From Ptiloglossa arizonensis (lineage: Eukaryota; Arthropoda; Insecta; Hymenoptera; Colletidae), in contig NW_027478928.1 of NCBI RefSeq assembly GCF_051014685.1, positions 62,001 to 126,000 on the forward strand: a DNA stretch of 64,000 bases, given 5' to 3'. Each line of letters begins with the position of its first letter. Positions within the stretch are counted from its first letter, which is position 1. The notes beneath the pieces are model-generated. The model was not told the DNA's origin. It saw nothing but the letters and a program-made list of their open reading frames with translations, and did no database searches. Below are positions 37,630 through 50,900 of this stretch, in pieces. Position numbers and translations under genes: made by a program.

Positions 37630-38154
37630 AACGAATAACTAGAACGGCCTAGGGGAAAACTACACCTACCGTTGTAATCGGGCGAGTTTCTACTTTCAGA
37701 TGCAATAGAAATTTTGCGGATTGGTCAATCCGTTCGCGAGATATGGCTGTTTGGAGGTAAGAAACGCATGAGAAACTCAAAATTTTCGCAGTTCTGATGC
37801 TCGAAACGAATTACTAGAACGGCCTAGGGGAGAAGAACGCATACCGTTGTAATCGGGCGAGTTTCTACTTTCGGATGCAACAGAAATTACGCGGATTGGT
37901 CAATCCGTTCGCGAGATATGGCAGTTTGGAGGTAAGAAACGCTTGAGAAACTCAAAATTTTCGCATTTCTGATGCTCGAAACGAATAACTGGAACGGCCT
38001 AGGGGAAAACTACACATACCGTTGTAATCGGGCGAGTTTCTACTTTCAGATGCAACAGAAATTTTGCGGATTGGTCAATCCGTTCGCGAGATGTGGCAGT
38101 TTGGAGGTAAGAAACGCTCGAGAAACTCAAAATTTTCGCAGTTCTAATGCTCGA

Positions 38155-39378
38155 AACGAATAACTAGAACGGCCTAGGGGAAAAGTACGCATACCGATGT
38201 AATCGGGCGAGTTTCTACTTTCAGATGCAACAGAAATTTTGCGGATTGGTCGATCCGTGAGCGAGATATGGCAGTTTGGAGATAAGAAACGCTTGAGAAA
38301 CTCAAAATTTTCGCAGTTCTGAGGGTCGAAACGAATGACTAGAACGGCCTAGGGGAGAAGTACGCATACCGTTGTAATCGGGCGAGTTTCTACTTTCAGA
38401 TGCAACAGAAATTTTGCGGATTGGTCATTCCGTTCGCGAGATATGGCAGTTTGGAGGTAAGAAACGCTTGAGAAACTCATAATTTTCGCAGTTCTGATGC
38501 TCGAAACGAATAACTAGGACGGCCCAGGGGAAAAGTGCGCATACCGTTGTAATCGGGCGAGTTTCTACTTTCAAATGCAACAGAAATTTTGCGGATTGGT
38601 CAACCCATTCGCGAGATATGGCAGTTTGGAGGTAAGAAACGCTCGAGAAACTCAAAATTTTCGCATTTCTGATGCTCGAAACGAATAACTGGAACGGCCT
38701 AGGGGAAAACTACACATACCGTTGTAATCGGGCGAGTTTCTACTTTCAGATGCAACAGAAATTACGCGGATTGGTCAATCCGTTCGCGAGATATGGCAGT
38801 TTGGAGGTAAGAAACGCTCGAGAAACTCAAAATTTTCGCATTTCTGATGCTCGAAACGAATAACTGGAACGGCCTAGGTGAAAACTACACATACCGTTGT
38901 AATCGGGCGAGTTTCTACTTTCAGATGCAACAGAAATTTTGCGGATTGGTCAATCCGTTCGCGAGATGTGGCAGTTTGGATGTAAGAAACGCTTGGGAAA
39001 CACAAAATTTTCGCAGTTCTGATGCTCGAAACGAATAACTAGAACAGCCTAGGGGAAAAGTGCGCATACCGTTGTAGTCGGGGAGTTTCTACTTTCAGAA
39101 GCAACAGAAATTTTGCGGATTGGTCGATCCGTTCGCGAGATATGGCAGTTTGGAAGTAAGAAACGCTTGAGAAACTCAAAATTTTCGCAGTTCTGATGCT
39201 CGAAACGAATGACTAGAACGGCCTAGGGGAGAAGTACGCATACCGTTGTAATCGGGCGAGTTTCTACTTTCGGATGCAACAGATATTACGCGAATTGGTC
39301 AATCCGTTCGCGAGATATGGCAGTTTGGAGGTAAGAAACGCTTGAGGAACTCAAAATTTTCGCATTTCTGATGCTCGA
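38155..39378 (+). repeat. 7-monomer HOR, copy 1 (1,224 bp)
   Basis: Seven monomers, one of them 174 bp because of a one-base loss in gtagtcggggag (39,076-39,087). Markers are gatccgtgagcgag (38,252), gagggtcgaaacg, aactcataatttt (38,476), ggcccagggg and cctaggtg. All recur at +1,224 bp. The first monomer differs between copies in its front half, so the true left edge is near 38,220. Confidence 0.85.
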
Positions 39379-40602
39379 AACGAATAACTAGAACGGCCTA
39401 GGGGAGAAGTACGCATACCGTTGTAATCGGGCGAGTTTCTACTTTCAGATGCAACAGAAATTTTGCGGATTGGTCGATCCGTGAGCGAGATATGGCAGTT
39501 TGGAGATAAGAAACGCTTGAGAAACTCAAAATTTTCGCAGTTCTGAGGGTCGAAACGAATGACTAGAACGGCCTAGGGGAGAAGTACGCATACCGTTGTA
39601 ATCGGGCGAGTTTCTACTTTCAGATGCAACGGAAATTTTGCGGATTGGTCAATCCGTTCGCGAGATATGGCAGTTTGGAGGTAAGAAACGCTTGAGAAAC
39701 TCATAATTTTCGCAGTTCTGATGCTCGAAACGAATAACTAGGACGGCCCAGGGGAAAAGTGCGCATACCGTTGTAATCGGGCGAGTTTCTACTTTCAAAT
39801 GCAACAGAAATTTTGCGGATTGGTCAACCCATTCGCGAGATATGGCAGTTTGGAGGTAAGAAACGCTCGAGAAACTCAAAATTTTCGCATTTCTGATGCT
39901 CGAAACGAATAACTGGAACGGCCTAGGGGAAAACTACACATACCGTTGTAATCGGGCGAGTTTCTACTTTCAGATGCAACAGAAATTACGCGGATTGGTC
40001 AATCCGTTCGCGAGATATGGCAGTTTGGAGGTAAGAAACGCTCGAGAAACTCAAAATTTTCGCATTTCTGATGCTCGAAACGAATAACTGGAACGGCCTA
40101 GGTGAAAACTACACATACCGTTGTAATCGGGCGAGTTTCTACTTTCAGATGCAACAGAAATTTTGCGGATTGGTCAATCCGTTCGCGAGATGTGGCAGTT
40201 TGGATGTAAGAAACGCTTGGGAAACACAAAATTTTCGCAGTTCTGATGCTCGAAACGAATAACTAGAACAGCCTAGGGGAAAAGTGCGCATACCGTTGTA
40301 GTCGGGGAGTTTCTACTTTCAGAAGCAACAGAAATTTTGCGGATTGGTCGATCCGTTCGCGAGATATGGCAGTTTGGAAGTAAGAAACGCTTGAGAAACT
40401 CAAAATTTTCGCAGTTCTGATGCTCGAAACGAATGACTAGAACGGCCTAGGGGAGAAGTACGCATACCGTTGTAATCGGGCGAGTTTCTACTTTCGGATG
40501 CAACAGATATTACGCGAATTGGTCAATCCGTTCGCGAGATATGGCAGTTTGGAGGTAAGAAACGCTTGAGGAACTCAAAATTTTCGCATTTCTGATGCTC
40601 GA
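39379..40602 (+). repeat. 7-monomer HOR, copy 2 (1,224 bp)
   Basis: Tandem duplicate of the previous seven monomers with the same one-base deletion (gtagtcggggag near 40,300), so the deletion predates the duplication. Only isolated substitutions separate the copies, such as gcaacggaaat near 39,630. Confidence 0.85.
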
Positions 40603-42002
40603 AACGAATAACTAGAACGGCCTAGGGGAAAACTACACCTACCGTTGTAATCGGGCGAGTTTCTACTTTCAGATGCAATAGAAATTTTGCGGATTGGTCA
40701 ATCCGTTCGCGAGATATGGCTGTTTGGAGATAAGAAACACTTGAGAAACTCAAAATTTTCGCTGTTCTGATGCTCGAAACGAATAACTAGAACGGCCTAG
40801 GGGAAAAGTGCGCATACGGTTGTAATCGGTCGAGTTTCTACTATCAAATGCAACAGAAATTATGCGGATTGGTCAATCCGTTCGCGAGATATGGCCGTTT
40901 GGATGTAAGAAACGCTTGAGAAACTCAAAATTTTCGCAGTTCTGGTGCTCGAAACGAATAACTAGAACGGCCTAGGGGAAAAGTGCGCATACGCTTGTAA
41001 TCGGGCGAGTTTCTACTTTCAGATGCAACAGAAATTTTAAGGATTGGTCAATCCGTTCGCGAGATATGGCAGTTTGGAGGTAAGAAACGCATGAGAAACT
41101 CAAAATTTTCGCAGTTCTGATGCTCGAAACGAATTACTAGAACGGCCTAGGGGAGAAGTACGCATACCGTTGTAATCGGGCGAGTTTCTACTTTCAGATG
41201 CAACAAAAATTATGCGGATTGGTCAATCCGTTCGCGAGATATGGCCGTTTGGATGTAAGAAACGCTTGAGAAACTCAAAATTTTCGCAGTTCTGATGCTC
41301 GAAACGAATAACTAGAACGGCCTAGGGGAAAAGTACGCATACCGATGTAATAGGGCGAGTTTCTACTTTCAGATGCAACAGACATTTTGCGGATTGGTCG
41401 ATCCGTTCGCGAGATATGGCAGTTTGGAAGTAAGAAACGCTTGAGAAACTCAAAATTTTCGTAGTTCTGATGCTCGAAACGAATAACTGTAACGGCCTAT
41501 GGGAGAAGCACGCATACCGTTGTAATCGGGCGAGTTTCTACTTTCAGATGCAACACAAATTTTGCGGATTGATCAATCCGTTCGCGAGATATGGCAGTTT
41601 GGAGATAAGAAACGCTTGAGAAACTCAAAATTTTCGCAGTTCTGGTGCTCGAAACAAATGACTAGAACGGCCTAGGGGAGAAGTACGCATACCGTTGTAA
41701 TCGGGCGAGTTTCTACTTTCAGATGCGACAGAAATTATGCGGATTGGTCCATCCGTTCGCGAGATATGGCCGTTTGGATGTAAGAAACGCTTGAGAAACT
41801 CAAAATTTTCGCAGTTCTGATGCTCGAAACGAATAACTAGAACGGCCTAGGGGAAAAGAGCGCATACCGTTGTAATCGGGCGAGTTTCTACTTTCAGATG
41901 CAACAGAAATTATGCGGATTGGTCAATCCGTTCGCGAGATATGGCAGTTTGGAGGTAAGAAACGCTTGAGAAACTCAAAATTTTCGCAGTTCTGATGCTC
42001 GA
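40603..42002 (+). repeat. Zone D lead-in monomers
   Basis: Eight monomers that mix zone C and zone D features: the rare gcaatag monomer, atacggttg and atacgcttg variants, an attttaagg variant (41,035), then the first accgatgtaataggg monomer (41,342). No HOR is apparent. Confidence 0.7.
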
Positions 42003-42176
42003 AACGAATAACTGGAACGGCCTAGGGGAAAACTACACATACCGTTGTAATCGGGCGAGCCTTTACTTCAGCTGCAACAGAAATTTTGCGGATTGGTCAA
42101 TCCGTTCGCGAGATATGGCAGTTTGGAGGTAAGAAACGCTTGAGAAACTCAAAATTTTCGCAGTTCTGATGCTCGA
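42003..42176 (+). repeat. 174-bp marker monomer (gagcctttacttcagctgc)
   Basis: Several changes are clustered in about 20 bp: gagtttctactttcagatgc becomes gagcctttacttcagctgc, with one base lost. Copies have the variant at 42,057, 43,981, 45,905, 48,004, 52,204, 58,503 and 61,477. It is always followed by a ggaagataacac monomer. Confidence 0.85.
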
Positions 42177-43926
42177 AACGAATAACTGGAACGGCCTAGG
42201 GGAAGATAACACATACCGTTGTAATCGGGCGAGTTTCTGCTTTCAGACGCAACAGACATTTTGCGGATTGGTCGATCCGTTCGCGAGATGTGGCTGTTTG
42301 GAAGTAAGAAACGCTTGAGAAACTCAAAATTTTCGCAGTTCTGATGCTCGAAACGAATAACTAGAACGGCCTAGGGGAAAACTACACCTACCGTTGTAAT
42401 CGGGCGAGTTTCTACTTTCAGATGCAACAGAAATTTTGCGGATTGGTCAATCCCTTCGCGAGATATAGCAGTTTGGAAGTATGAAACGCTTGAGAAACTC
42501 AAAATTTTCGCAGTTCTGATGCTCGAAACGAATAACTAGAACGGCCTAGGGGAAAAGTACGCATACCGATGTAATAGGGCGAGTATCTACTTTCAGATGC
42601 AACAGACATTTTGCGGATTGGTCGATCCGTTCGCGAGATATGGCAGTTTGGAAGTAAGAAACGCTTGAGAAACTCAAAATTTTCGCAGTTCTGATGCTCG
42701 AAACGAATAACTGTAACGGCCTATGGGAGAAGGACGCATACCGTTGTAATCGGGCGAGTTTCTACTTTCAGATGCAACAGAAATTTTGCGGATTGGTCAA
42801 TCCGTTCGCGAGATATGGCAGTTTGGAGGTAAGAAACGCTTGAGAAACTCAAAATTTTCGCAGTTCTGATGCTCCACACGAATAACTAGAACGGCCTAGG
42901 GGAAAAGTGCGCATACCGTTGTAATCGGGCGAGTTTCTACTTTCAGATGCAACAAAAATTATGCGGATTGGTCAATCCGTTCGCGAGATATGGCCGTTTG
43001 GATGTAAGAAACGCTTGAGAAACTCAAAATTTTCGCAGTTCTGATGCTCGAAACGAATAACTAGAACGGCCTAGGGGACATGTGCGCATACCGTTGTAAT
43101 CGGGCGAGGTTCTACTTTCAAATGCAACAAAAATTTTGCGGATTGGTCAATCCGTTCGCGAGATGTGGCAGTTTGGAATTAAGAAACGCTTGAGAAACTC
43201 AAAATTTTCGCAGTTCTGATGCTCGAAACGAATAACTAGAACGGCCTAGGGGAAAAGTACGCATACCGATGTAATAGGGCGAGTTTCTACTTTCAGATGC
43301 AACAGACATTTTGCGGATTGGTCGATCCGTTCGCGAGATATGGCAGTTTGGAAGTAAGAAACGCTTGAGAAACTCAAAATTTTCGCAGTTCTGATGCTCG
43401 AAACGAATAACTGTAACGGCCTATGGGAGAAGGACGCATACCGTTGTAATCGGGCGAGTTACTACTTTCAGATGCAACAGAAATTTTGCGGATTGATCAA
43501 TCCGTTCGCGAGATATGGCAGTTTGGATATAAGAAACGCTTGAGAAACTCAAAATTTTCGCAGTTCTGATGCTCGAGACGAATGACTAGAACGGCCTATG
43601 GTAAAAGTGCGCATACCGTTGTAATCGGGCGAGTTTCTACTTTCAGATGCGACAGAAATTATGCGGATTGGTCAATCCGTTCGCGAGATATGGCCGTTTG
43701 GATGTAAGAAACGCTTGAGAAACTCAAAATTTTCGCAGTTCTGATGCTCGAAACGAATAACTAGAACGGCCTAGGGGAAAAGAGCGCATACCGTTGTAAT
43801 CGGGCGAGTTTCTACTTTCAGATGCAACAGAAATTATGCGGATTGGTCAATCCGTTCGCGAGATATGGCAGTTTGGAGGTAAGAAACGCTTGAGAAACTC
43901 AAAATTTTCGCAGTTCTGATGCTCGA
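42003..43926 (+). repeat. 11-monomer HOR, zone D copy 1
   Basis: Runs from one gagcctttacttcag monomer (variant at 42,057) to the next (43,981), 1,924 bp, which is 11 monomers minus one base. The second monomer (42,177-42,351) is a chimera: its front is the ggaagataacac type and its tail is the gcaacagacatttt/gtggctgtttgg type. Confidence 0.8.
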
Positions 43927-45850
43927 AACGAATAACTGGAACGGCCTAGGGGAAAACTACACATACCGTTGTAATCGGGCGAGCCTTTACTTCAGCTGCA
44001 ACAGAAATTTTGCGGATTGGTGAATCCGTTCGCGAGATATGGCAGTTTGGAGGTAAGAAACGCTTGAGAAACTCAAAATTTTCGCAGTTCTGATGCTCGA
44101 AACGAATAACTGGAACGGCCTAGGGGAAGATAACACATACCGTTGTAATCGGGCGAGTTTCTACTTTCAGACGCAACAGAAATTTTGCGGATTGGTCGAT
44201 CCGTTCGCGAGATGTGGCAGTTTGGAAGTAAGAAACGCTTGAGAAACTCAAAATTTCCGCAGTTCTGATGCTCGACACGAATAACTATAACGGCCTAGGG
44301 GCAAAGTGCGCATACCGTTGTAATCGAGCGAGTTTCTGCTTTCAGACGCAACAGACATTTTGCGGATTGGTCGATCCGTTCGCGAGATGTGGCAGTTTGG
44401 AAGTAAGAAACGCTTGAGAAACTCAAAATTTTCGCAGTTCTGATGCTCGAAACGAATAACTAGAACGGCCTAGGGGAAAAGTACGCATACCGATGTAATA
44501 GGGCGAGTATCTACTTTCAGATGCAACAGACATTTTGCGGATTGGTCGATCCGTTCGCGAGATATGGCAGTTTGGAAGTAAGAAACGCTTGAGAAACTCA
44601 AAATTTTCGCAGTTCTGATGCTCGAAACGAATACCTGTAACGGCCTATGGGAGAAGGACGCATACCGTTGTAATCGGGCGAGTTTCTACTTTCAGATGCA
44701 ACAGAAATTTTGCGGATTGATCAATCCGTTCGCGAGATATGGCAGTTTGGAGATAAGAAACGCTTGAGAAACTCAAAATTTTCGCAGTTCTGGTGCTCGA
44801 AACGAATGACTAGAACGGCCTAGGGGAGAAGTACGCATACCGTTGTAATCGGGCGAGTTACTACTTTCAGATGCAACAGAAATTTTGCGGATTGGTCAAT
44901 CCGTTCGCGAGATATGGCAGTTTGGAGGTAAGAAACGCTTGAGAAACCCAAAATTTTCGCAGTTCTGATGCTCGAAACGAATAACTAGAACGGCCTAGGG
45001 GACATGTGCGCATACCGTTGTAATCGGGCGAGGTTCTACTTTCAAATGCAACAAAAATTTTGCGGATTGGTCAATCCGTTCGCGAGATGTGGCAGTTTGG
45101 AATTAAGAAACGCTTGAGAAACTCAAAATTTTCGCAGTTCTGATGCTCGAAACGAATAACTAGAACGGCCTAGGGGAAAAGTACTCATACCGATGTAATA
45201 GGGCGAGTTTCTACTTTCAGATGCAACAGACATTTTGCGGATTGGTCGATCCGTTCGCGAGATATGGCAGTTTGGAAGTAAGAAACGCTTGAGAAACTCA
45301 AAATTTTCGTAGTTCTGATGCTCGAAACGAATAACTGTAACGGCCTATGGGAGAAGGACGCATACCGTTGTAATCGGGCGAGTTTCTACTTTCAGATGCA
45401 ACACAAATTTTGCGGATTGATCAATCCGTTCGCGAGATATGGCAGTTTGGAGATAAGAAACGCTTGAGAAACTCAAAATTTTCGCAGTTCTGGTGCTCGA
45501 AACGAATGACTAGAACGGCCTAGGGGAGAAGTACGCATACCGTTGTAATCGGGCGAGTTTCTACTTTCAGATGCGACAGAAATTATGCGGATTGGTCCAT
45601 CCGTTCGCGAGATATGGCCGTTTGGATGTAAGAAACGCTTGAGAAACTCAAAATTTTCGCAGTTCTGATGCTCGAAACGAATAACTAGAACGGCCTAGGG
45701 GAAAAGAGCGCATACCGTTGTAATCGGGCGAGTTTCTACTTTCAGATGCAACAGAAATTATGCGGATTGGTCAATCCGTTCGCGAGATATGGCAGTTTGG
45801 AGGTAAGAAACGCTTGAGAAACTCAAAATTTTCGCAGTTCTGATGCTCGA
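43927..45850 (+). repeat. 11-monomer HOR, zone D copy 2
   Basis: The same 1,924-bp spacing between gagcctttacttcag monomers (43,981 to 45,905), but with a partly different internal order: gcaaagtgcgc with aatcgagcgag, aatacctgtaac and gagttactac monomers follow the marker. This copy is a rearranged relative of its neighbour and not an exact duplicate. Confidence 0.75.
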
Positions 45851-47949
45851 AACGAATAACTGGAACGGCCTAGGGGAAAACTACACATACCGTTGTAATC
45901 GGGCGAGCCTTTACTTCAGCTGCAACAGAAATTTTGCGGATTGGTCAATCCGTTCGCGAGATATGGCAGTTTGGAGGTAAGAAACGCTTGAGAAACTCAA
46001 AATTTTCGCAGTTCTGATGCTCGAAACGAATAACTGGAACGGCCTAGGGGAAGATAACACATACCGTTGTAATCGGGCGAGTTTCTACTTTCAGACGCAA
46101 CAGAAATTTTGCGGATTGGTCGATCCGTTCGCGAGATGTGGCAGTTTGGAAGTAAGAAACGCTTGAGAAACTCAAAATTTCCGCAGTTCTGATGCTCGAC
46201 ACGAATAACTAGAACGGCCTAGGGGCAAAGTGCGCATACCGTTGTAATTGAGCGAGTTTCTGCTTTCAGACGCAACAGACATTTTGCGGATTGGTCGATC
46301 CGTTCGCGAGATGTGGCTGTTTGGAAGTAAGAAACGCTTGAGAAACTCAAAATTTTCGCAGTTCTGATGCTCGAAACGAATAACTAGAACGGCCTAGGGG
46401 AAAACTACACCTACCGTTGTAATCGGGCGAGTTTCTACTTTCAGATGCAACAGAAATTTTGCGGATTGGTCAATCCCTTCGCGAGATATAGCAGTTTGGA
46501 AGTATGAAACGCTTGAGAAACTCAAAATTTTCGCAGTTCTGATGCTCGAAACGAATAACTAGAACGGCCTAGGGGAAAAGTACGCATACCGATGTAATAG
46601 GGCGAGTATCTACTTTCAGATGCAACAGACATTTTGCGGATTGGTCGATCCGTTCGCGAGATATGGCAGTTTGGAAGTAAGAAACGCTTGAGAAACTCAA
46701 AATTTTCGCAGTTCTGATGCTCGAAACGAATAACTGTAACGGCCTATGGGAGAAGGACGCATACCGTTGTAATCGGGCGAGTTTCTACTTTCAGATGCAA
46801 CAGAAATTTTGCGGATTGGTCAATCCGTTCGCGAGATATGGCAGTTTGGAGGTAAGAAACGCTTGAGAAACTCAAAATTTTCGCAGTTCTGATGCTCCAC
46901 ACGAATAACTAGAACGGCCTAGGGGAAAAGTGCGCATACCGTTGTAATCGGGCGAGTTTCTACTTTCAGATGCAACAAAAATTATGCGGATTGGTCAATC
47001 CGTTCGCGAGATATGGCCGTTTGGATGTAAGAAACGCTTGAGAAACTCAAAATTTTCGCAGTTCTGATGCTCGAAACGAATAACTAGAACGGCCTACGGG
47101 ACATGTGCGCATACCGTTGTAATCGGGCGAGGTTCTACTTTCAAATGCAACAAAAATTTTGCGGATTGGTCAATCCGTTCGCGAGATGTGGCAGTTTGGA
47201 ATTAAGAAACGCTTGAGAAACTCAAAATTTTCGCAGTTCTGATGCTCGAAACGAATAACTAGAACGGCCTAGGGGAAAAGTACGCATACCGATGTAATAG
47301 GGCGAGTTTCTACTTTCAGATGCAACAGACATTTTGCGGATTGGTCGATCCGTTCGCGAGATATGGCAGTTTGGAAGTAAGAAACGCTTGAGAAACTCAA
47401 AATTTTCGCAGTTCTGATGCTCGAAACGAATAACTGTAACGGCCTCTGGGAGAAGGACGCATACCGTTGTAATCGGGCGAGTTACTACTTTCAGATGCAA
47501 CAGAAATTTTGCGGATTGATCAATCCGTTCGCGAGATATGGCAGTTTGGATATAAGAAACGCTTGAGAAACTCAAAATTTTCGCAGTTCTGATGCTCGAG
47601 ACGAATGACTAGAACGGCCTATGGTAAAAGTGCGCATACCGTTGTAATCGGGCGAGTTTCTGCTTTCAGATGCGACAGAAATTATGCGGATTGGTCAATC
47701 CGTTCGCGAGATATGGCCGTTTGGATGTAAGAAACGCTTGAGAAACTCAAAATTTTCGCAGTTCTGATGCTCGAAACGAATAACTAGAACGGCCTAGGGG
47801 AAAAGAGCGCATACCGTTGTAATCGGGCGAGTTTCTACTTTCAGATGCAACAGAAATTATGCGGATTGGTCAATCCGTTCGCGAGATATGGCAGTTTGGA
47901 GGTAAGAAACGCTTGAGAAACTCAAAATTTTCGCAGTTCTGATGCTCGA
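45851..47949 (+). repeat. 12-monomer HOR, zone D copy 3
   Basis: Marker spacing is 2,099 bp (12 monomers minus one base). From about 46,260 to 48,475 this region matches 42,235-44,450 at 23 monomers distance (4,023 bp, 23 x 175 minus two marker deletions). From 46,050 to 48,260 it also matches 50,250-52,460 at 4,200 bp. Two registers of similarity therefore overlap here. Confidence 0.75.
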
Positions 47950-50900
47950 AACGAATAACTGGAACGGCCTAGGGGAAAACTACACATACCGTTGTAATCG
48001 GGCGAGCCTTTACTTCAGCTGCAACAGAAATTTTGCGGATTGGTCAATCCGTTCGCGAGATATGGCAGTTTGGAGGTAAGAAACGCTTGAGAAACTCAAA
48101 ATTTTCGCAGTTCTGATGCTCGAAACGAATAACTGGAACGGCCTAGGGGAAGATAACACATACCGTTGTAATCGGGCGAGTTTCTACTTTCAGACGCAAC
48201 AGAAATTTTGCGGATTGGTCGATCCGTTCGCGAGATGTGGCAGTTTGCAAGTAAGAAACGCTTGAGAAAACTCAAAATTTCCGCAGTTCTGATGCTCGAC
48301 ACGAATAACTATAACGGCCTAGGGGCAAAGTGCGCATACCGTTGTAATCGAGCGAGTTTCTGCTTTCAGACGCAACAGACATTTTGCGGATTGGTCGATC
48401 CGTTCGCGAGATGTGGCAGTTTGGAAGTAAGAAACGCTTGAGAAACTCAAAATTTTCGCAGTTCTGATGCTCGAAACGAATAACTAGAACGGCCTAGGGG
48501 AAAACTACACCTACCGTTGTAATCGGGCGAGTTTCTACTTTCAGATGCAACCGAAATTTTGCGGATTGGTCAATCCTTTCGCGAGATATAGCAGTTTGGA
48601 AGTATGAAACGCTTGAGGAACTCAAAATTTTCGCAGTTCTGATGCTCGAAACGAATAACTAGAACGGCCTAGGGGAAAAGTACGCATACCGATGTAATAG
48701 GGCGAGTATCTACTTTCAGATGCAACAGACATTTTGCGGATTGGTCGATCCGTTCGCGAGATATGGCAGTTTGGAAGTAAGAAACGCTTGAGAAACTCAA
48801 AATTTTCGCAGTTCTGATGCTCGAAACGAATACCTGTAACGGCCTATGGGAGAAGGACGCATACCGTTGTAATCGGGCGAGTTTCTACTTTCAGATGCAA
48901 CAGAAATTTTGCGGATTGATCAATCCGTTCGCGAGATATGGCAGTTTGGAGATAAGAAACGCTTGAGAAACTCAAAATTTTCACAGTTCTGGTGCTCGAA
49001 ACGAATGACTAGAACGGCCTAGGGGAGAAGTACGCATACCGTTGTAATCGGGCGAGTTTCTTCTTTCAGATGCAACAAAAATTTTGCGGATTGGTCAATC
49101 CGTTCGCGAGATATGGCAGTTTGGAGGTAAGAAACGCTTGAGAAACTCAAAATTTTCGCAGTTCTGATGCTCCACACGAATAACTAGAACGGCCTAGGGG
49201 AAAAGTGCGCATACCGTTGTAATCGGGCGAGTTTCTACTTTCAGATGCAACAAAAATTATGCGGATTGGTCAATCCGTTCGCGAGATATGGCCGTTTGGA
49301 TGTAAGAAACGCTTGAGAAACTCAAAATTTTCGCAGTTCTGATGCTCGAAACGAATAACTAGAACGGCCGAGGGGAAAAGTACGCATACAGATGTAATAG
49401 GGCGAGTTTCTACTTTCAGATGCAACAGACATTTTGCGGATTGGTCAATCCGTTCGCGAGATGTGGCAGTTTGGAATTAAGAAACGCTTGAGAAACTCAA
49501 AATTTTCGCAGTTCTGATGCTCGAAACGAATAACTAGAACGGCCGAGGGGAAACGTACGCATACAGATGTAATAGGGCGAGTTTCTACTTTCAGATGCAA
49601 CAGACATTTTGCGGATTGGTCGATCCGTTCGCGAGATATGGCAGTTTGGAAGTAAGAAACGCTTGAGAAACTCAAAATTTTCGCAGTTCTGATGCTCGAA
49701 ACGAATAACTGTAACGGCCTATGGGAGAAGGACGCATACCGTTGTAATCGGGCGAGTTTCTACTTTCAGATGCAACAGAAATTTTGCGGATTGATCAATC
49801 CGTTCGCGAGATATGGCAGTTTGGATATGAGAAACGCTTGAGAAACTAAAAATTTTCGCAGTTCTGATGCTCGAAACGAATGACTAGAACGGCCTATGGT
49901 AAAAGTGCGCATACCGTTGTAATCGGGCGAGTTTCTACTTTCAGATGCGACAGAAATTATGCGGATTGGTCAATCCGTTCGCGAGATATGGCCGTTTGGA
50001 TGTAAGAAACGCTTGAGAAACTCAAAATTTTCGCAGTTCTGATGCTCGAAACGAATAACTAGAACGGCCTAGGGGAAAAGAGCGCATACCGTTGTAATCG
50101 GGCGAGTTTCTACTTTCAGATGCAACAGAAATTATGCGGATTGGTCAATCCGTTCGCGAGATATGGCAGTTTGGAGGTAAGAAACGCTTGAGAAACTCAA
50201 AATTTTCGCAGTTCTGATGCTCGAAACGAATAACTGGAACGGCCTAGGGGAAGATAACACATACCGTTGTAATCGGGCGAGTTTCTACTTTCAGACGCAA
50301 CAGAAATTTTGCGGATTGGTCGATCCGTTCGCGAGATGTGGCAGTTTGGAAGTAAGAAACGCTTGAGAAACTCAAAATTTCCGCAGTTCTGATGCTCGAC
50401 ACGAATAACTAGAACGGCCTAGGGGCAAAGTGCGCATACCGTTGTAATTGAGCGAGTTTCTGCTTTCAGACGCAACAGACATTTTGCGGATTGGTCGATC
50501 CGTTCGCGAGATGTGGCAGTTTGGAAGTAAGAAACGCTTGAGAAACTCAAAATTTTCGCAGTTCTGATGCTCGAAACGAATAACTAGAACGGCCTAGGGG
50601 AAAACTACACCTACCGTTGTAATCGGGCGAGTTTCTACTTTCAGATGCAACAGAAATTTTGCGGATTGGTCAATCCCTTCGCGAGATATAGCAGTTTGGA
50701 AGTATGAAACGCTTGAGAAACTCAAAATTTTCGCAGTTCTGATGCTCGAAACGAATAACTAGAACGGCCTAGGGGAAAAGTACGCATACCGATGTAATAG
50801 GGCGAGTATCTACTTTCAGATGCAACAGACATTTTGCGGATTGGTCGATCCGTTCGCGAGATATGGCAGTTTGGAAGTAAGAAACGCTTGAGAAACTCAA

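Larger units (their letters stand above)
37630..40602 (+). repeat. Satellite zone C: 7-monomer HOR region
   Basis: About 17 monomers with features not seen to the left: gcaatag (37,704), ggctgtttgg, cgctcgag, gcatttctgatg, agatgtggcag and gatccgtgagcgag. The gcaatag/ggctgtttgg monomer at 37,630 recurs at 40,603, so the zone is framed by two copies of one rare monomer, as expected of a block gained by unequal exchange. No gene is visible. Confidence 0.75.

Noticed and set aside
47222..47575. 117-codon minus-strand open frame, the longest in the window, matched by a similar one at 62,969-63,322
   Set aside because: Both span about two satellite monomers and translate the same monomer in shifted frames. 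Because 175 is not a multiple of 3, the frame rotates at each monomer; point variants remove a stop here and there. No domain, start context or constraint is visible.
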